Positions 25,051-34,925 of a stretch of 64,000 bases of DNA are shown here, piece by piece (position 1 is the stretch's first letter; each line of letters opens with the position of its first letter). The translations under genes and the position numbers were made by a program. Source of the DNA: Cubamyces lactineus (lineage: Eukaryota > Basidiomycota > Agaricomycetes > Polyporales > Polyporaceae); contig JACDTU010000002.1 of assembly GCA_022376465.1 (NCBI GenBank), forward strand, positions 1,612,001 through 1,676,000, read 5' to 3'. Below the pieces are notes generated by a model, which was given only the letters and a program-made list of their open reading frames with translations, was not told the origin of the DNA and did not search any database.

Positions 25051-25332
25051 AGTAGTTCGTGAGGGAGGAGGAGAGTTGGGAGATCGTTAAGTAGAGATGG
25101 ACTTCGTCTTCCGACCTTGTGTACGACGCGCGTCCAAGCTTGCGTCGCCCTGTGACGCCGAGCACGTGATGGCATCACGCTCATGTAGACGCGACGCGGC
25201 ATATACATGGGCGCTTATACAACCTTGGTTTCCTCCACACTGCGCACCACAAGCCCTAGGGATACACTCTACTGTACCAATACCCTCCACGGACTGTCAA
25301 GGCGGAACAATCTGATTCTTAGATTGAAACAG
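25051..25332. promoter_or_regulatory. Short bidirectional promoter region, PRE6 / ZUP1-like
   Basis: The 282 bases between the two start codons must drive two divergent ubiquitin-system genes. I do not see a clear RPN4-type GGTGGCAAA box or TATA box. GC content is moderate and no repeat is present. Confidence 0.5.
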
Positions 25333-27344
25333 ATGAAGGGAGGCTACGTAGATGACGATATTCAATTCTTAGCCCATGATCATCCGTAGCTACTCTGCGT
25401 TCTTCCCACCCGGGACGATGTGGCTAACAGCTTAACCTATTCAGAAACAAGACATTATGCCAGATTTGCTCTTGCGATTTGACATCCTTGTCCGTGCACA
25501 ACAGGCAGGTGCACTACGATCAACATTTCTCCCAACAGTCTAGCGGTAAGTGCACATCACAATTTAGCCCATTTTCACTGCTGGATCGGTTCACTAACAG
25601 AGATATTCCTATCAGGGTCCGCAAGACCCAAACCACATACAGCAGTAGGCAAAGACCAAGCTCGTAATGCATCTAGCAAGCCCCCCTCAAAGTCTGGTTT
25701 CAAACCGCCTTCAGGCATCTTCTCAAGGACCGTGCCAGCTGAAGAGCAGAATATTTTCTGGCATGCTTCCCAGGCTTCATCTCCGCCACGCAACTTCAGC
25801 CCTGGTACGCTTCGAGAGGAGAACTTGTGTCGTGTTTAACAGACGCATGAACTGCTCCTCTACAGGTTTGATTCCCGTCCTGAAGAAGGCGCTTACTAGG
25901 TCCCACGAGAAGGGTGTGACGCAGAAAGCATGGCTTGCCTTTGAACGTGCGGTACACGTCCAAGGAGAAGCTTGGGATAGATCCTGGGGATGCGGGTACT
26001 ACCATGTGCCATCACGTAATGAGCCTGTATGCCTGTGCTAACAACGCGATTGGGCTAGGTATCGCAACTATCTGATGGCATGTGCTGCTCTCATGGACCA
26101 ACAAGTGCAGCCTATGTATTTCCCGTTGTTGGATGCACCTCTCGCACCTGGCGTGCGTAATCTTCAGAAAACTCTTGAAGAAGCTTGGCAGAAAGGTGAG
26201 GCGTTTCGTCACACATCTACCACGGTCTTCAGACTAAGAATTACTACAGGTTATGACGAAGAGGGCGCTGAGCAGTTGCAGCACAGGCTGGTCGATACGA
26301 AGAAATGGATAGGAACGGCAGGTTCGGGCACCGGGAGAAAACTGACTGGTGGTTGTGCTGACCCGTTGCCGCGCAGATATTTATGTCGCGTTCACATATA
26401 GAGGTGTGCCGTGAGTGCCTCAAGTTGCTTGAATCATCTCATTGTATCGTTCTCATGGGTACAATCCTATAGGGCGCAGCTTGTAGACTTCAACGACCTG
26501 AGGAACGGTTCGTTTAGCTTAATTCAGTTGACACTAGGACCCAGGCTCACCCGAGCACCAGGCGTGGATCCACTCGTTCAATGGATATACAACTACTTCT
26601 CTGGAGGGGACCCACATCATAAGACAACTACTGTGGGCGAAGCCCTGCGTGGCGCCCGTGCGGTAGTTGTGACAGACAAGCTACCGATAATACTGCAGCA
26701 CGAAGGTCATTCACGGACTATCGTTGGATGCGAGCGTGTCAAGAACGGAGAAATCAACCTCCTGACATTCGATCCTGCCAAGTACGTGCAATAAGCCATC
26801 CATGATGAAGACTCGTTGACCCTTCCGTGTGAGTCTAGGAGGATTCTACCGAGCATCAGAGAGGCCGGTTTGCACTACCACGGCCAAGCGCCTCAAGCTC
26901 AATCAGGCCCATCGAAGGTGATCCATAAAGTGATGCACCCGGTAGAGACGATCAAGTCGAAGAAGCGTAAGAGCCTGGAACCCCCTCCAGATAGCTCTAA
27001 GCGACAGCGACCGAGTGACCCTGGGGCACGAAGCACGGGTGAAGTCATCGTTATTGGCTCAGACTCTGAGGAAGAAAAGGAGACGTCCGCACCTGCCTCG
27101 CGGGCTAAAGCTACTCAGTCGGACGAACTGAATCCGAACGATGTGCTCAAGGTGTTTCGAATACAGCCGAAGTCACTCAAGTGAGGATATCACATTCATC
27201 GCATTCTTGCACCGATGCGGAGACTGATCACGAATAAACAGGAAGAAAGACAAGTACCAGATACTGTATTTCCCCCTCAGCGACCCACTTACAGAGCAGG
27301 AGAAGCGCAGAAGGCGCATAGTGACGAGCGAGAAGGTGGCGTAG
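25333..27344 (+). CDS. ZUP1: Zinc finger-containing ubiquitin peptidase, ZUFSP/ZUP1-like (peptidase family C78)
   Basis: Cysteine protease related to ZUFSP/ZUP1, a deubiquitinase of K63-linked chains in genome maintenance. Start ATG 25333 (MKGGYVDDDIQF) ends with HP; intron from cc|gtagct to attcag, then NKTLCQICSCDLTSLSVHNR and QVHYDQHF, a C2H2 finger. The middle is Ser/Pro-rich. The protease domain starts SRSHEKGVTQKAWLAF-like (about 25895), with catalytic Cys in WDRSWGCGYRN (exon junction near 26000-26060). Later come IYVAFTYRGVPAQLVDF, the catalytic His in QHEGHSRTIVG (about 26695-26730) and Asp in LLTFDPAK. The tail is basic (KSKKRKS) and then carries VIVIGSDSEEE, a likely SUMO-interacting motif. 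The last exon ends RRRIVTSEKVA, TAG 27342-27344. Family call firm; ubiquitin versus UFM1 specificity is inferred from similarity to ZUP1. Confidence 0.87.
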
Positions 27345-27631
27345 GTGGGGACCTACGATACCTCACAAATGCATCCTACATTACTACTCATATAATACTT
27401 TAGTACGTGCCATTTGTCGTTACGACGCACTTGCGAGCCGCCAGACTTTGCGATGTCACTTGACTGGATACGGACATCTAGTAGTACAGATCGCTACATG
27501 CTGAAGACTCGTGTCATATGTGTGTCAAGGTGCACTCTAGCTACTTAGCGAAGAGGTACGGCATGGTCTCCTCGAAAAATCGGTCAGCGGCATTTGGCTA
27601 TCGAAACAGACCACGACATACCTGCACCGTC

Positions 27632-28800
27632 TCATGCAACGGCCATAGCCACGTCGGCGGGACCCTCATTGTCAATAGCCATGGGCTCCGGCACTGGGGA
27701 AGGGTTGTCGGAGACCGGCATGATCTCCAAGCCTGCCACAGCAAAACGCAATGCGCGCTCCCATGCTTGCTCGACCATATAACCACCAGCTCGCATGATG
27801 CCATCTCGATCACGGCGGACGGCATCGCTAACGGGGTCATGGTACGTCGAGCGCATCTTGAACATGTCGTCATAGGTATACCAGTTGTCTTGTAGCGGGA
27901 CATGTGGTACGTCAGGAACGACGGTGCTCTGCGCGACGCGAGAGCGAAGGAGGCTAGCGCTGCTCTGGAACGTGCTGAACCCGGCTGAGGACGAGGCACG
28001 CGCAGAGGCACGGCGTTGCGCTTCCAGGCGAGACTTGGCGACCAGCCGCGCAGCGTCTTTGTCGCTCGTTTCGAGCTTGTCGATGATCGCTTGTTTGCCT
28101 TTCTCGCGCTCCTGCCGCTCCTCCTCCTCCAGGCGCCTGAGTTCTTGTGCACGCAGCTCGCGCTCTTGCCGCTCCATCTCTTCCTGTTCCTGGAGATAGC
28201 GAGCGTATTCCTCTTCTCGCTTGGCATTCATCTCAATGAGAGCTGCATTCTCTCTTCGGTACTGCGCGATCCGCTCTTCCGTCTGTGGAACATCTATATC
28301 ATTTATGAGGTTGAACGCTACGAGCAGATGATTAGCAACGCATGCGGCGGGGTTTCAACCCGCAATCATAGTATTGAGGACATACTAATGTCTTCAACCA
28401 TTTCGAGGTAGTCATTATATGAGCGTAAGTCAGGGAAGTCTTCTCGCCGCTTATTGAACCTAGAGGCACTCAGACACGGTATATTTGAGATGCAGGTGGC
28501 GCACGCACTCTTTTGCGATCCGCCGTCGGACGGCCACCTCCTTCTCAACGCCGAGGTCTTCGAATGTTTGAGGAGTGAAAGCCAATTTACGGAGGATCTT
28601 GCCACAGATGGGACAAGGTGCGGGACCCAGCGTGAATAAACGGTCTATACATGATTCGCACCTACCGGTCACCTGTGAGTGGGGTATGCACTATAATAAG
28701 ATGATCCCACATACATTTTGTGGTAACATGCGCTGACCAAGAGTCGCAGCTTGGGGTTTAGGTACCTGTCGGACTTACATACAGGACACTCGTCGTCCAT
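27632..28800 (-). CDS. TFB3: CDK-activating kinase assembly factor MAT1/TFB3 (TFIIH subunit)
   Basis: Assembly factor that bridges CDK7-cyclin H (CAK) to the TFIIH core; nuclear, in transcription initiation and repair. Start ATG 28798-28800 gives MDDECPVCKSDRYLNPKLRL, the first half of a RING finger, continuing across an intron to CESCIDRLFTLG and CPICGK. FEDLGVEKEVAVRRRIAKE and FNKRREDFPDLRSYNDYLEM match the MAT1 conserved block. A long coiled-coil follows (QEQEEMERQERELRAQELRR, about 28120-28200). The C-terminal part has DNWYTYDDMFKMRSTYHDPV and RAGGYMVEQAWERALRFAV. Stop TGA at 27632-27634. Five or so exons. Convergent with the ZUP1-like gene, 287 bases apart. Confidence 0.92.
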
Positions 28801-29324
28801 TGACTGTGGCCAGCCGTGAGACGTACCCCGAGATACGTGATATAAATCAACGTACAAAGTATTCAGTTGTCCTCCCTGAAGGATCCTTCACCCCTCCACC
28901 GTATATTGTGGTCGAAGTGCTTTGCACCTGGGGCGTACTGGTTCGAGTGTTTGTGCTCGTAGATGGTCCCGACTTGCGGATGATGGTCCCGCGCAGCCAT
29001 GAGTTGCGTTGCGCCATACTGAGAAGAGTATCCTCAGTAAGTAAGACTGTATATAGGTCCTGGCAGACAAATAGAGCCGAAGTGAGGTACACAGGCTCAG
29101 TGAACGTGCAGTCCAAGGAAGGTGTGGCTGCATTGTGAGTCCTAGGCGCCCACATGCTGGGCTCTCTCGAGCGCCTACGTTCGCGTGCCTGACGTAACAT
29201 ACTGCAGCGCGTTTGGCGCCCATCCGCCGTAGTCGTTCCAAGTTTGTATTATAAGTAATCATTAGTCTCCCCTAGGCAGACGTACCGAGGCGCTCTATTG
29301 AGGGGAGGGACGAGCGCCACGGAC

Positions 29325-29415
29325 GTCTGCTACGAAATCGAGGGGTCGTAGGGGAGGCTGAGGAAAGTGCTTGCGGATCAACGTGCCGAGTGATGGCCGA
29401 GGTGCCGCGGTGGCT
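29325..29415 (+). repeat. Foldback element, left arm (91 bp)
   Basis: This arm, beginning GTCTGCTACGAAATCG and ending CCGCGGTGGCT, recurs in inverted orientation at 29799-29889. I count two mismatches in 91 bases (89/91). The arms enclose a 383-base spacer. Read on the minus strand, the arm keeps an open frame containing SLGTLIRKHFPQPPLRPLDF, which looks protein-like. Confidence 0.9.
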
Positions 29416-29798
29416 GAGAGGCTCTCAGTCTCTGGGACTTTGGACTTGTGGACTCTGTAAGTACACTCTATCGTGCTCGTCGCCACAGCTGCTCATACCA
29501 GACCTGTATGTAGATCTATGCAAAGCAAGACCAGATCAGTTCTGAACCCCCCAACCCCTCGACAATTTAATTTTGCAGGCCATGCCCATGTATCTCGCCT
29601 GTGATCATGCAGCAGAGCCACGGGCCCTCGCCACCTGCGAATTTGAGCAGTTAAAGATGAGTAAAACGCAGTCCAACGTTGAACGAGCGCACGGAGAGCT
29701 TTGCTGCATGCCCAGTTATGTATGTGCGCAACGCAGTACTGCTTTGCTCCACATGAAGTACAGTAAGACGTTGTGGACGATGCATTAGCGCCCCGTGA

Positions 29799-29889
29799 AG
29801 CCACCGCGGCACATCGGCCATCACTCGGCACGTTGATCCGCAAGCACTTTCCTCAGCCTCCCCTACAACCCCTCGATTTCGTAGCAGAC
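29799..29889 (-). repeat. Foldback element, right arm (91 bp)
   Basis: Inverted copy of 29325-29415. Read on the plus strand it encodes the same short peptide, with a TAA stop directly after the arm at 29890-29892. The sequence taagtaatcat that starts at 29890 is also present at 29252-29262, so the right arm directly abuts an 11-bp direct repeat. Confidence 0.9.
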
Positions 29890-30310
29890 TAAGTAATCAT
29901 CGCGATTTCACTCGACCTCGACACGATATTGTCCCAGTCTTCACGGTCGACTCGCCATGCTGTACAGTTTTACTACTTACACCTCACAGGCTGTATGTAC
30001 GCTGCATGACGGCATAGGTCGTATGCTTGTCAGCGACGTAGTAAGCCGTGTAAACGCAGTCACGTAAGCAACAACTTGTTGAATATGTCCGTCACCAGCT
30101 ATAAGTTCTGTGAGTCTCTTGCTCGGGCTATACTGCTTATCTGCAACTAAAGCAAAGGCAAGCACGACTTCCCCAGAGTGAAGCAAGTCTACCAACGTGG
30201 CCGCGACAAATCGCTTCCTATCCGTCGTAGTCCCAATCCTCCTCGCTGCAATCTTGCTGCGCTACCAGAGCTTGTTCTCTCGCGTCTTCTCGTCTTCAGC
30301 TCCTCGTGTC

Positions 30311-31526
30311 ATGTCTTCCGTCAATGGCTCAGGTGTGAAGCTACCCAAAGTGCAGGAAGAGTGGCGGGCGGCGCTGGACGAGCTGCCCTCTACTCCCCAG
30401 GATATCCCCGCTTTCTTCTTCGGGCACGGGTCTCCTATGCTCGCCTTCCCCGAACGAGACGCAGAAAGGATGGGGGACGTCATGGCAAGCAACGGACCCA
30501 AGGGTCCACTGGCGACTTTCCTCAAGGATTTCGGGCCTGCTCTCCTGTCTAAGTATAGACCTAAGGGCATTGTGGTCTTCAGCGCCCATTGGGAGACGCT
30601 CGGAGAGCGGCTTGGTATGTCTTCTTCGTTGAACGTGCCTGCTAATTGAACTCTGAAATGACGCTCATTGTAGTGACGGACTACGGCGATGAGAACCCCC
30701 TTTTGATGGACTACTATGGCTTTCAGCCTGCGCTTTATCAGCTAAAATTCAAATCTCGTGGTGATACAGCCTTGTCACAGCGAGTAGTACAGTTGTATAA
30801 GGATGTGAGTTCCACTCTGAAATTCGATCGTATGATGACACCGTAATCTCGAAAAGTCTGACGCTCTACTCCAAAGGCCGGATTTTTGGCCACGACGACG
30901 ACGAAGCTCGAAGCTCGGGGCGCAGATGGGCGGGGATTCAGCGGTCCAGGGCTCGATCACGGCGTCTTCGTGCCATTCCGATTAATGTTCGGAGAGGAGT
31001 TCATGGACATCCCCATCGTCGAGGTATCCATTGACGGCACCTTGGACCCTCAAAAGAACTGGGCGGTGGGTGAAGTGGTGGCACCATTGCGGTGGGTTGA
31101 CAGACAGCCGCTCTGTAAAACTCTTCGTTGATGTTCTCCGGTGCAGACGGGAGGGAATTCTTGTTCTCTCGGGCGGCTTGTTGGTACATAACCTCCGCGA
31201 CATGTCATCATTCTCGGAGGTACATGCCAATAGCCTCGTGAAGGATTTCAACCAAGCCATCCTGGATGCGATCACGGTTGCAGACGTACGTGCCTATTCC
31301 TTCATAATTGGCGGGCGGATTGTGTTGATTCATATGATGGATGCAGCCTGACATCAGGAAGCAGGCCCTCCTCGACTTGACCAACCACAGAGGCTTCCAT
31401 GCGGCACACCCTAGAGCCGATCATTTTGTCCCTTTGTACGTTGCAGCTGGCGCGGGAGGTAACAACTCCGATGTCAAGGTGGTGTCTGCTATCTACGGTG
31501 CTCCGACGTTTGCGTTCGGCTTGTAA
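30311..31526 (+). CDS. Class III extradiol ring-cleavage dioxygenase, LigB/DODA type
   Basis: Non-heme iron (or Zn) dioxygenase of the LigB family related to 4,5-DOPA extradiol dioxygenase; it opens aromatic catechol rings. The first in-frame ATG is 30311 (MSSVNGSGVKLPKVQEEW). The frame stays open back to about 30197 and encodes a hydrophobic stretch, FLSVVVPILLAAILLRY, but no ATG was found there; an upstream exon could supply a membrane anchor. Metal-ligand motifs are FFFGHGSPM, VVFSAHWET and DHGVFVPFRLMFGE, with later SGGLLVHNLRDM and DHFVPLYVAAGAGG. The last exon ends VSAIYGAPTFAFGL, stop 31524-31526. Five exons or so. Natural substrate is not known: catechol, DOPA or a lignin-derived ring are all possible. 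Confidence 0.85.
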
Positions 31527-32216
31527 GTTAGGAAGCTGTGATATTTGTACATACAAAGAACAAAGGCAAGGCGCCCAGATGGGTCGAATCAGGCTCGAAC
31601 GTACGCGCAGTATCCTGAATCTAATGGCTGTTCATGCGGTACGGTAGTGCGGAGCACCGGGCGGCGGGCTCGGGCTGCTTAGGGTTACCGGCAGGATTGT
31701 GTGTAGTCAAGCCACGTGTTTGGTACTCCGCCACGTGGCGGAGTTGAATCTGGCGATCGTGTACTTTGAGTTTCAGCTACTGTACCACGTCCCGACTGAT
31801 CTCTCCGCTTTTCTCTCCTGCTCTGTATTCTACTCCGCGATCTCACATAGCCTTGCGCAGCGCGCATAGTCCAACACAGCGACGCTCGAAAGTCCAATTA
31901 CTTGTAGCAAGCGCGGCCATCGCCCCTTTGCTCATCACAACCGGCGTCGCAGAACGCCTCATAGCCATTTGATCCCATCGTTGTTGAACGGACTTGTGAA
32001 TCTTCCCCGTCGCCCATCTCGGTCATTTCTCTCCTCAGTATCCGATGTATTGAGCCGTCACCGTGTATCTCTGCTCACCCCCTAATTATTGACAAGGTAA
32101 GAACGTTTCACCGCACGTGTCGCAGCGGAGATTCTGCCTTCCGCCGCGGCTGACAGTTCCCTGTTGCAGCCGCCAGCTCGCCCGGCGAACAGGCGTTTAC
32201 CCCAACCTCCTCATTA
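31527..32216. other. Intergenic: promoter and 5' UTR of the PKA gene
   Basis: A 690-base spacer upstream of a kinase gene on the same strand. It holds the CACGTG palindrome annotated separately and CT-rich stretches near 31790-31880 and 32040-32140, typical of fungal 5' regions. Confidence 0.55.
31713..31744. promoter_or_regulatory. Perfect 20-bp palindrome with CACGTG core and a second CACGTG nearby
   Basis: Bases 31725-31744 read actccgccacgtggcggagt, a perfect palindrome centred on an E-box/G-box CACGTG. A second CACGTG lies at 31713-31718. Basic helix-loop-helix proteins bind CACGTG; binding here is inference. It lies about 470-500 bases upstream of the PKA start codon. Confidence 0.6.
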
Positions 32217-33730
32217 ATGTCTACCGCAAACATGGACCACTCTGTCTACCCCGCGTTTCGGTCAGCCTCCTTGCCCAGCCACACCGCTCTCGCCCTTTCT
32301 ACCACCCCCGACTCGGGTGTCTTCCGCCGCGATTCGGATTGCATGCTCAGCGAAGGCCCGATCACTCCGCCGCTCTCTCCAGGAAGAAGCGACGACGGCG
32401 AATCAGGTATCATCGTGGACGCCGAGCCTCGCTATAGTGGTCCAGGACGTCAAGTAGAGGCGTCAGTGTCCCGCAGTCAGCACCTGGAAGCAAGACACGC
32501 ACGCCGGAGTCATCAGCAGAACGACGGCATGGAAGTGGATTCACGGCCGTTAAGTAGCTCTCCCCGACCACCTCAAAGGCATTTAGAAGACGAGCAGTCA
32601 CATTTGGAGAAAGGGACTCTGAAGTTGACAGATTTTGAGGTGAAGGGCACGCTCGGTACGCCTCTTGCCATTCTCCTCCTGAGGACCTAATTGACCGTGT
32701 AAATAAAGGTACCGGAACCTTTGGTCGCGTACTACTAGTGCGACTTCGCGGCTCTTCGTCTCAATCCGCCTCCAATTGTTTTGCGTTGAAGGTGTTGCGC
32801 AAGACCGAGATCGTGCGACTCCGGCAAGTCGAGCATGTGAACGCGGAACGATATATCCTGTCACGTGTCCGGCATCCATTCATCGTCGACCTCTACGCGA
32901 CATTCCAGGACAGTCTCAACGTCTACATGCTGATGTCTTACGTACCCGGCGGTGAACTCTTCACCCATCTCCGGCGCGCGAAGCGGTTCACCGCGGACGT
33001 CACTCGCTTCTACCTTGCAACTATCATCCTCGCGTTGAAATATCTCCACTCGTTCAATATCATTTATCGCGACCTCAAGCCGGAAAATCTCCTACTAGAC
33101 TCCCGCGGGTACCTCCGACTGACCGACTTCGGATTCGCCAAAATTGTAGACGACCGTACGTGGACCCTATGCGGCACCCCGGAGTATCTCGCACCCGAAA
33201 TCATTCAGTCCGACGGTCACGGGAAGGCCGCAGATTGGTGGGCGTGTGGAATCTTGTGCTACGAAATGTTGGTTGGTTACCCTCCTTTCTTCGACGAGAC
33301 ACCGTACGGAATCTACGAGAAAATCCTGAAGGGTCGAATTCATTGGCCGAGCCATGTAGACCCGCTCTCCAAGGACATCATCAAGGCGTTCTTGCACCCG
33401 GACCGTAGCAAGCGGCTCGGAAACCTGATAGGAGGCACACAGGACGTTCTCGATCATCCATGGTTCCGTGGTGTGGATTGGGACTCCCTTGAACGCCGTG
33501 AAATCCGGGTATGTTCAATGATCTCAGACGTATTTTGACCGTGACTGACTTGTGGTTCATTTATGTAGGCACCGATCATTCCGCACGTCGCAAGTGTCGA
33601 CGACACCCGAAACTTCTCCCATTTGCCTCTGCCCCCCGCTGAGGAGATCCCCGGCCTCATTCGCGAAGAGCGCCCACCGTCGCTACAGCAACGATTCGAC
33701 TCGGTTGCATATCAATTTCTAGAGTTCTAG
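32217..33730 (+). CDS. TPK: cAMP-dependent protein kinase catalytic subunit (AGC family)
   Basis: Ser/Thr kinase of the PKA group, cytosolic and nuclear, held inactive by a regulatory subunit until cAMP rises. Start ATG 32217 (MSTANMDHSVYPAFRSASLP). A Ser/Pro/Arg-rich extension of about 135 residues precedes LKLTDFEVKGTLGTGTFGRV, where the Gly-rich loop spans an intron near 32657-32708. ALKVLRKTEI holds the ATP-anchoring Lys, YRDLKPENLLL the catalytic loop, LTDFGFAK the Mg site, and TWTLCGTPEYLAPEI the activation loop Thr and P+1 site. RSKRLGNLIGG and HPWFRGVDW are typical of PKA. After the last intron the AGC tail reads APIIPHVASVDDTRNF and ends YQFLEF, an FxxF hydrophobic motif as in PKA. 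Stop TAG 33728-33730. Three exons. Confidence 0.93.
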
Positions 33731-34925
33731 CGGACAAAACCAGCTTGAACGCCAATTCCGGCGAGCTGCCCCGCTAGTATGTGATCTGTTCAGCACGATT
33801 TTCGTTCGGCCATTTAGGCACGTCTTGGGGTATTCCCAGCCTTCGCCGCTTCAGGACACCGACTTTCGTCATTGGTTCATTCACTTCCCGCACTTTTCGC
33901 TTGTTCGCCCTCGTAATATGCATCTCCTCCGCGCCATCTGCTTGCCTCTCCCGACCGACCTGCCATTGGACCGCCATATAATAATTGCAGCGCACCGCAT
34001 ACCCCGCTCCCTCGAGTTGTATCATTTCGTTCCATTCCGCCTCAGGGCCCGTCTCGCTACCTCCTGTATGATTCTCAGTTTATGGGGTTGAACGCGCCGC
34101 TCCTCCATCGCTGGTGATTGCGGTGGCTTCCCTCGTCCCACGCTCGCTACCGTCCCGTCGCCTGATCCGTTAATTATTTTGTGTATATCTGCCTCCCCCT
34201 CCCTTGGGTTCGAGTCGTCGTTCTGCGCCGTCGCTACTGTATCCGGGTTTATTACTGTATTTTATCTTGGTACCGAGCAGCGCTTGCGCTCTATCAAAGC
34301 TCTTCATAGAGTATTCGTGCATACCCGGGAGTGAACAAAAAGCAAGACAACGAGATCACGACCCCCAGGTGTGGTTATCGGTACACCCTCCGAGTTACTT
34401 ACACCACGGGCATTAGCCCGAATTGGATGCCAAAAGACTCGTGGAAACTGGAGGCAAAAGATTACCTTCGTGATGCCGTCTTCAGAACTCAGAAAAACTT
34501 AGAAAAGGCAACTACTCGTCTCGACGTTTCATTGAGGTTTTCTGTATTAGGATCGGGTTAATCCCCGCCATATTCACCGCGGCGCGCACCTAAGATGTCG
34601 CCATTCAACCGCATCCAAACATAGCACCCTCTTCGGACGGCTCTTAGAGCACTGCGCAAACAGCAAGACGTTTTTATAATAGCAAACCCCGGATATTATG
34701 AAATAAAAAGAAAGGACCCTCCGGGTGCGGTCACCGTCACTGCGGCTATATGTTAAGCGCCAGGCGTTCAGTATAAACTAGATCTCGATTGCCGTGTCCA
34801 AATTTCTCCAGCCACGGGCGCTCAATGAACTCTAGACAACTAGCGTAACTCCTGCTCGCCATCTCTCTAACTTCAGCCTCCTCCGGCCTCACACCCTTTC
34901 TCCTGGCATCACACGACAGCACGAC
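33731..34925. other. Intergenic, 1.2 kb
   Basis: Contains the PKA 3' UTR and the SSF1 promoter. Plus-strand open frames near 33781-34560 have no motifs. A short ggttcgagtc near 34206 resembles a tRNA T-loop but has no matching stems. AT-rich near 34665-34715. Confidence 0.5.

Larger units (their letters stand above)
28801..30310. other. Gene-poor stretch with foldback repeat
   Basis: About 1.5 kb without a supported gene. It contains the 91-bp inverted repeat described separately and the promoters of TFB3 and the LigB-family gene. Short open frames on the minus strand near 28850-29260 (about 120 codons) lack motifs and splice support. Confidence 0.6.

Noticed and set aside
28847..29262. Minus-strand frames of 117-124 codons between TFB3 and the foldback element
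   Set aside because: Overlapping frames of similar length with no recognisable domain; low-complexity Arg/Ser/Thr sequence.
34200..34290. tRNA-like ggttcgagtc
   Set aside because: No acceptor, D or anticodon stems can be paired around it.
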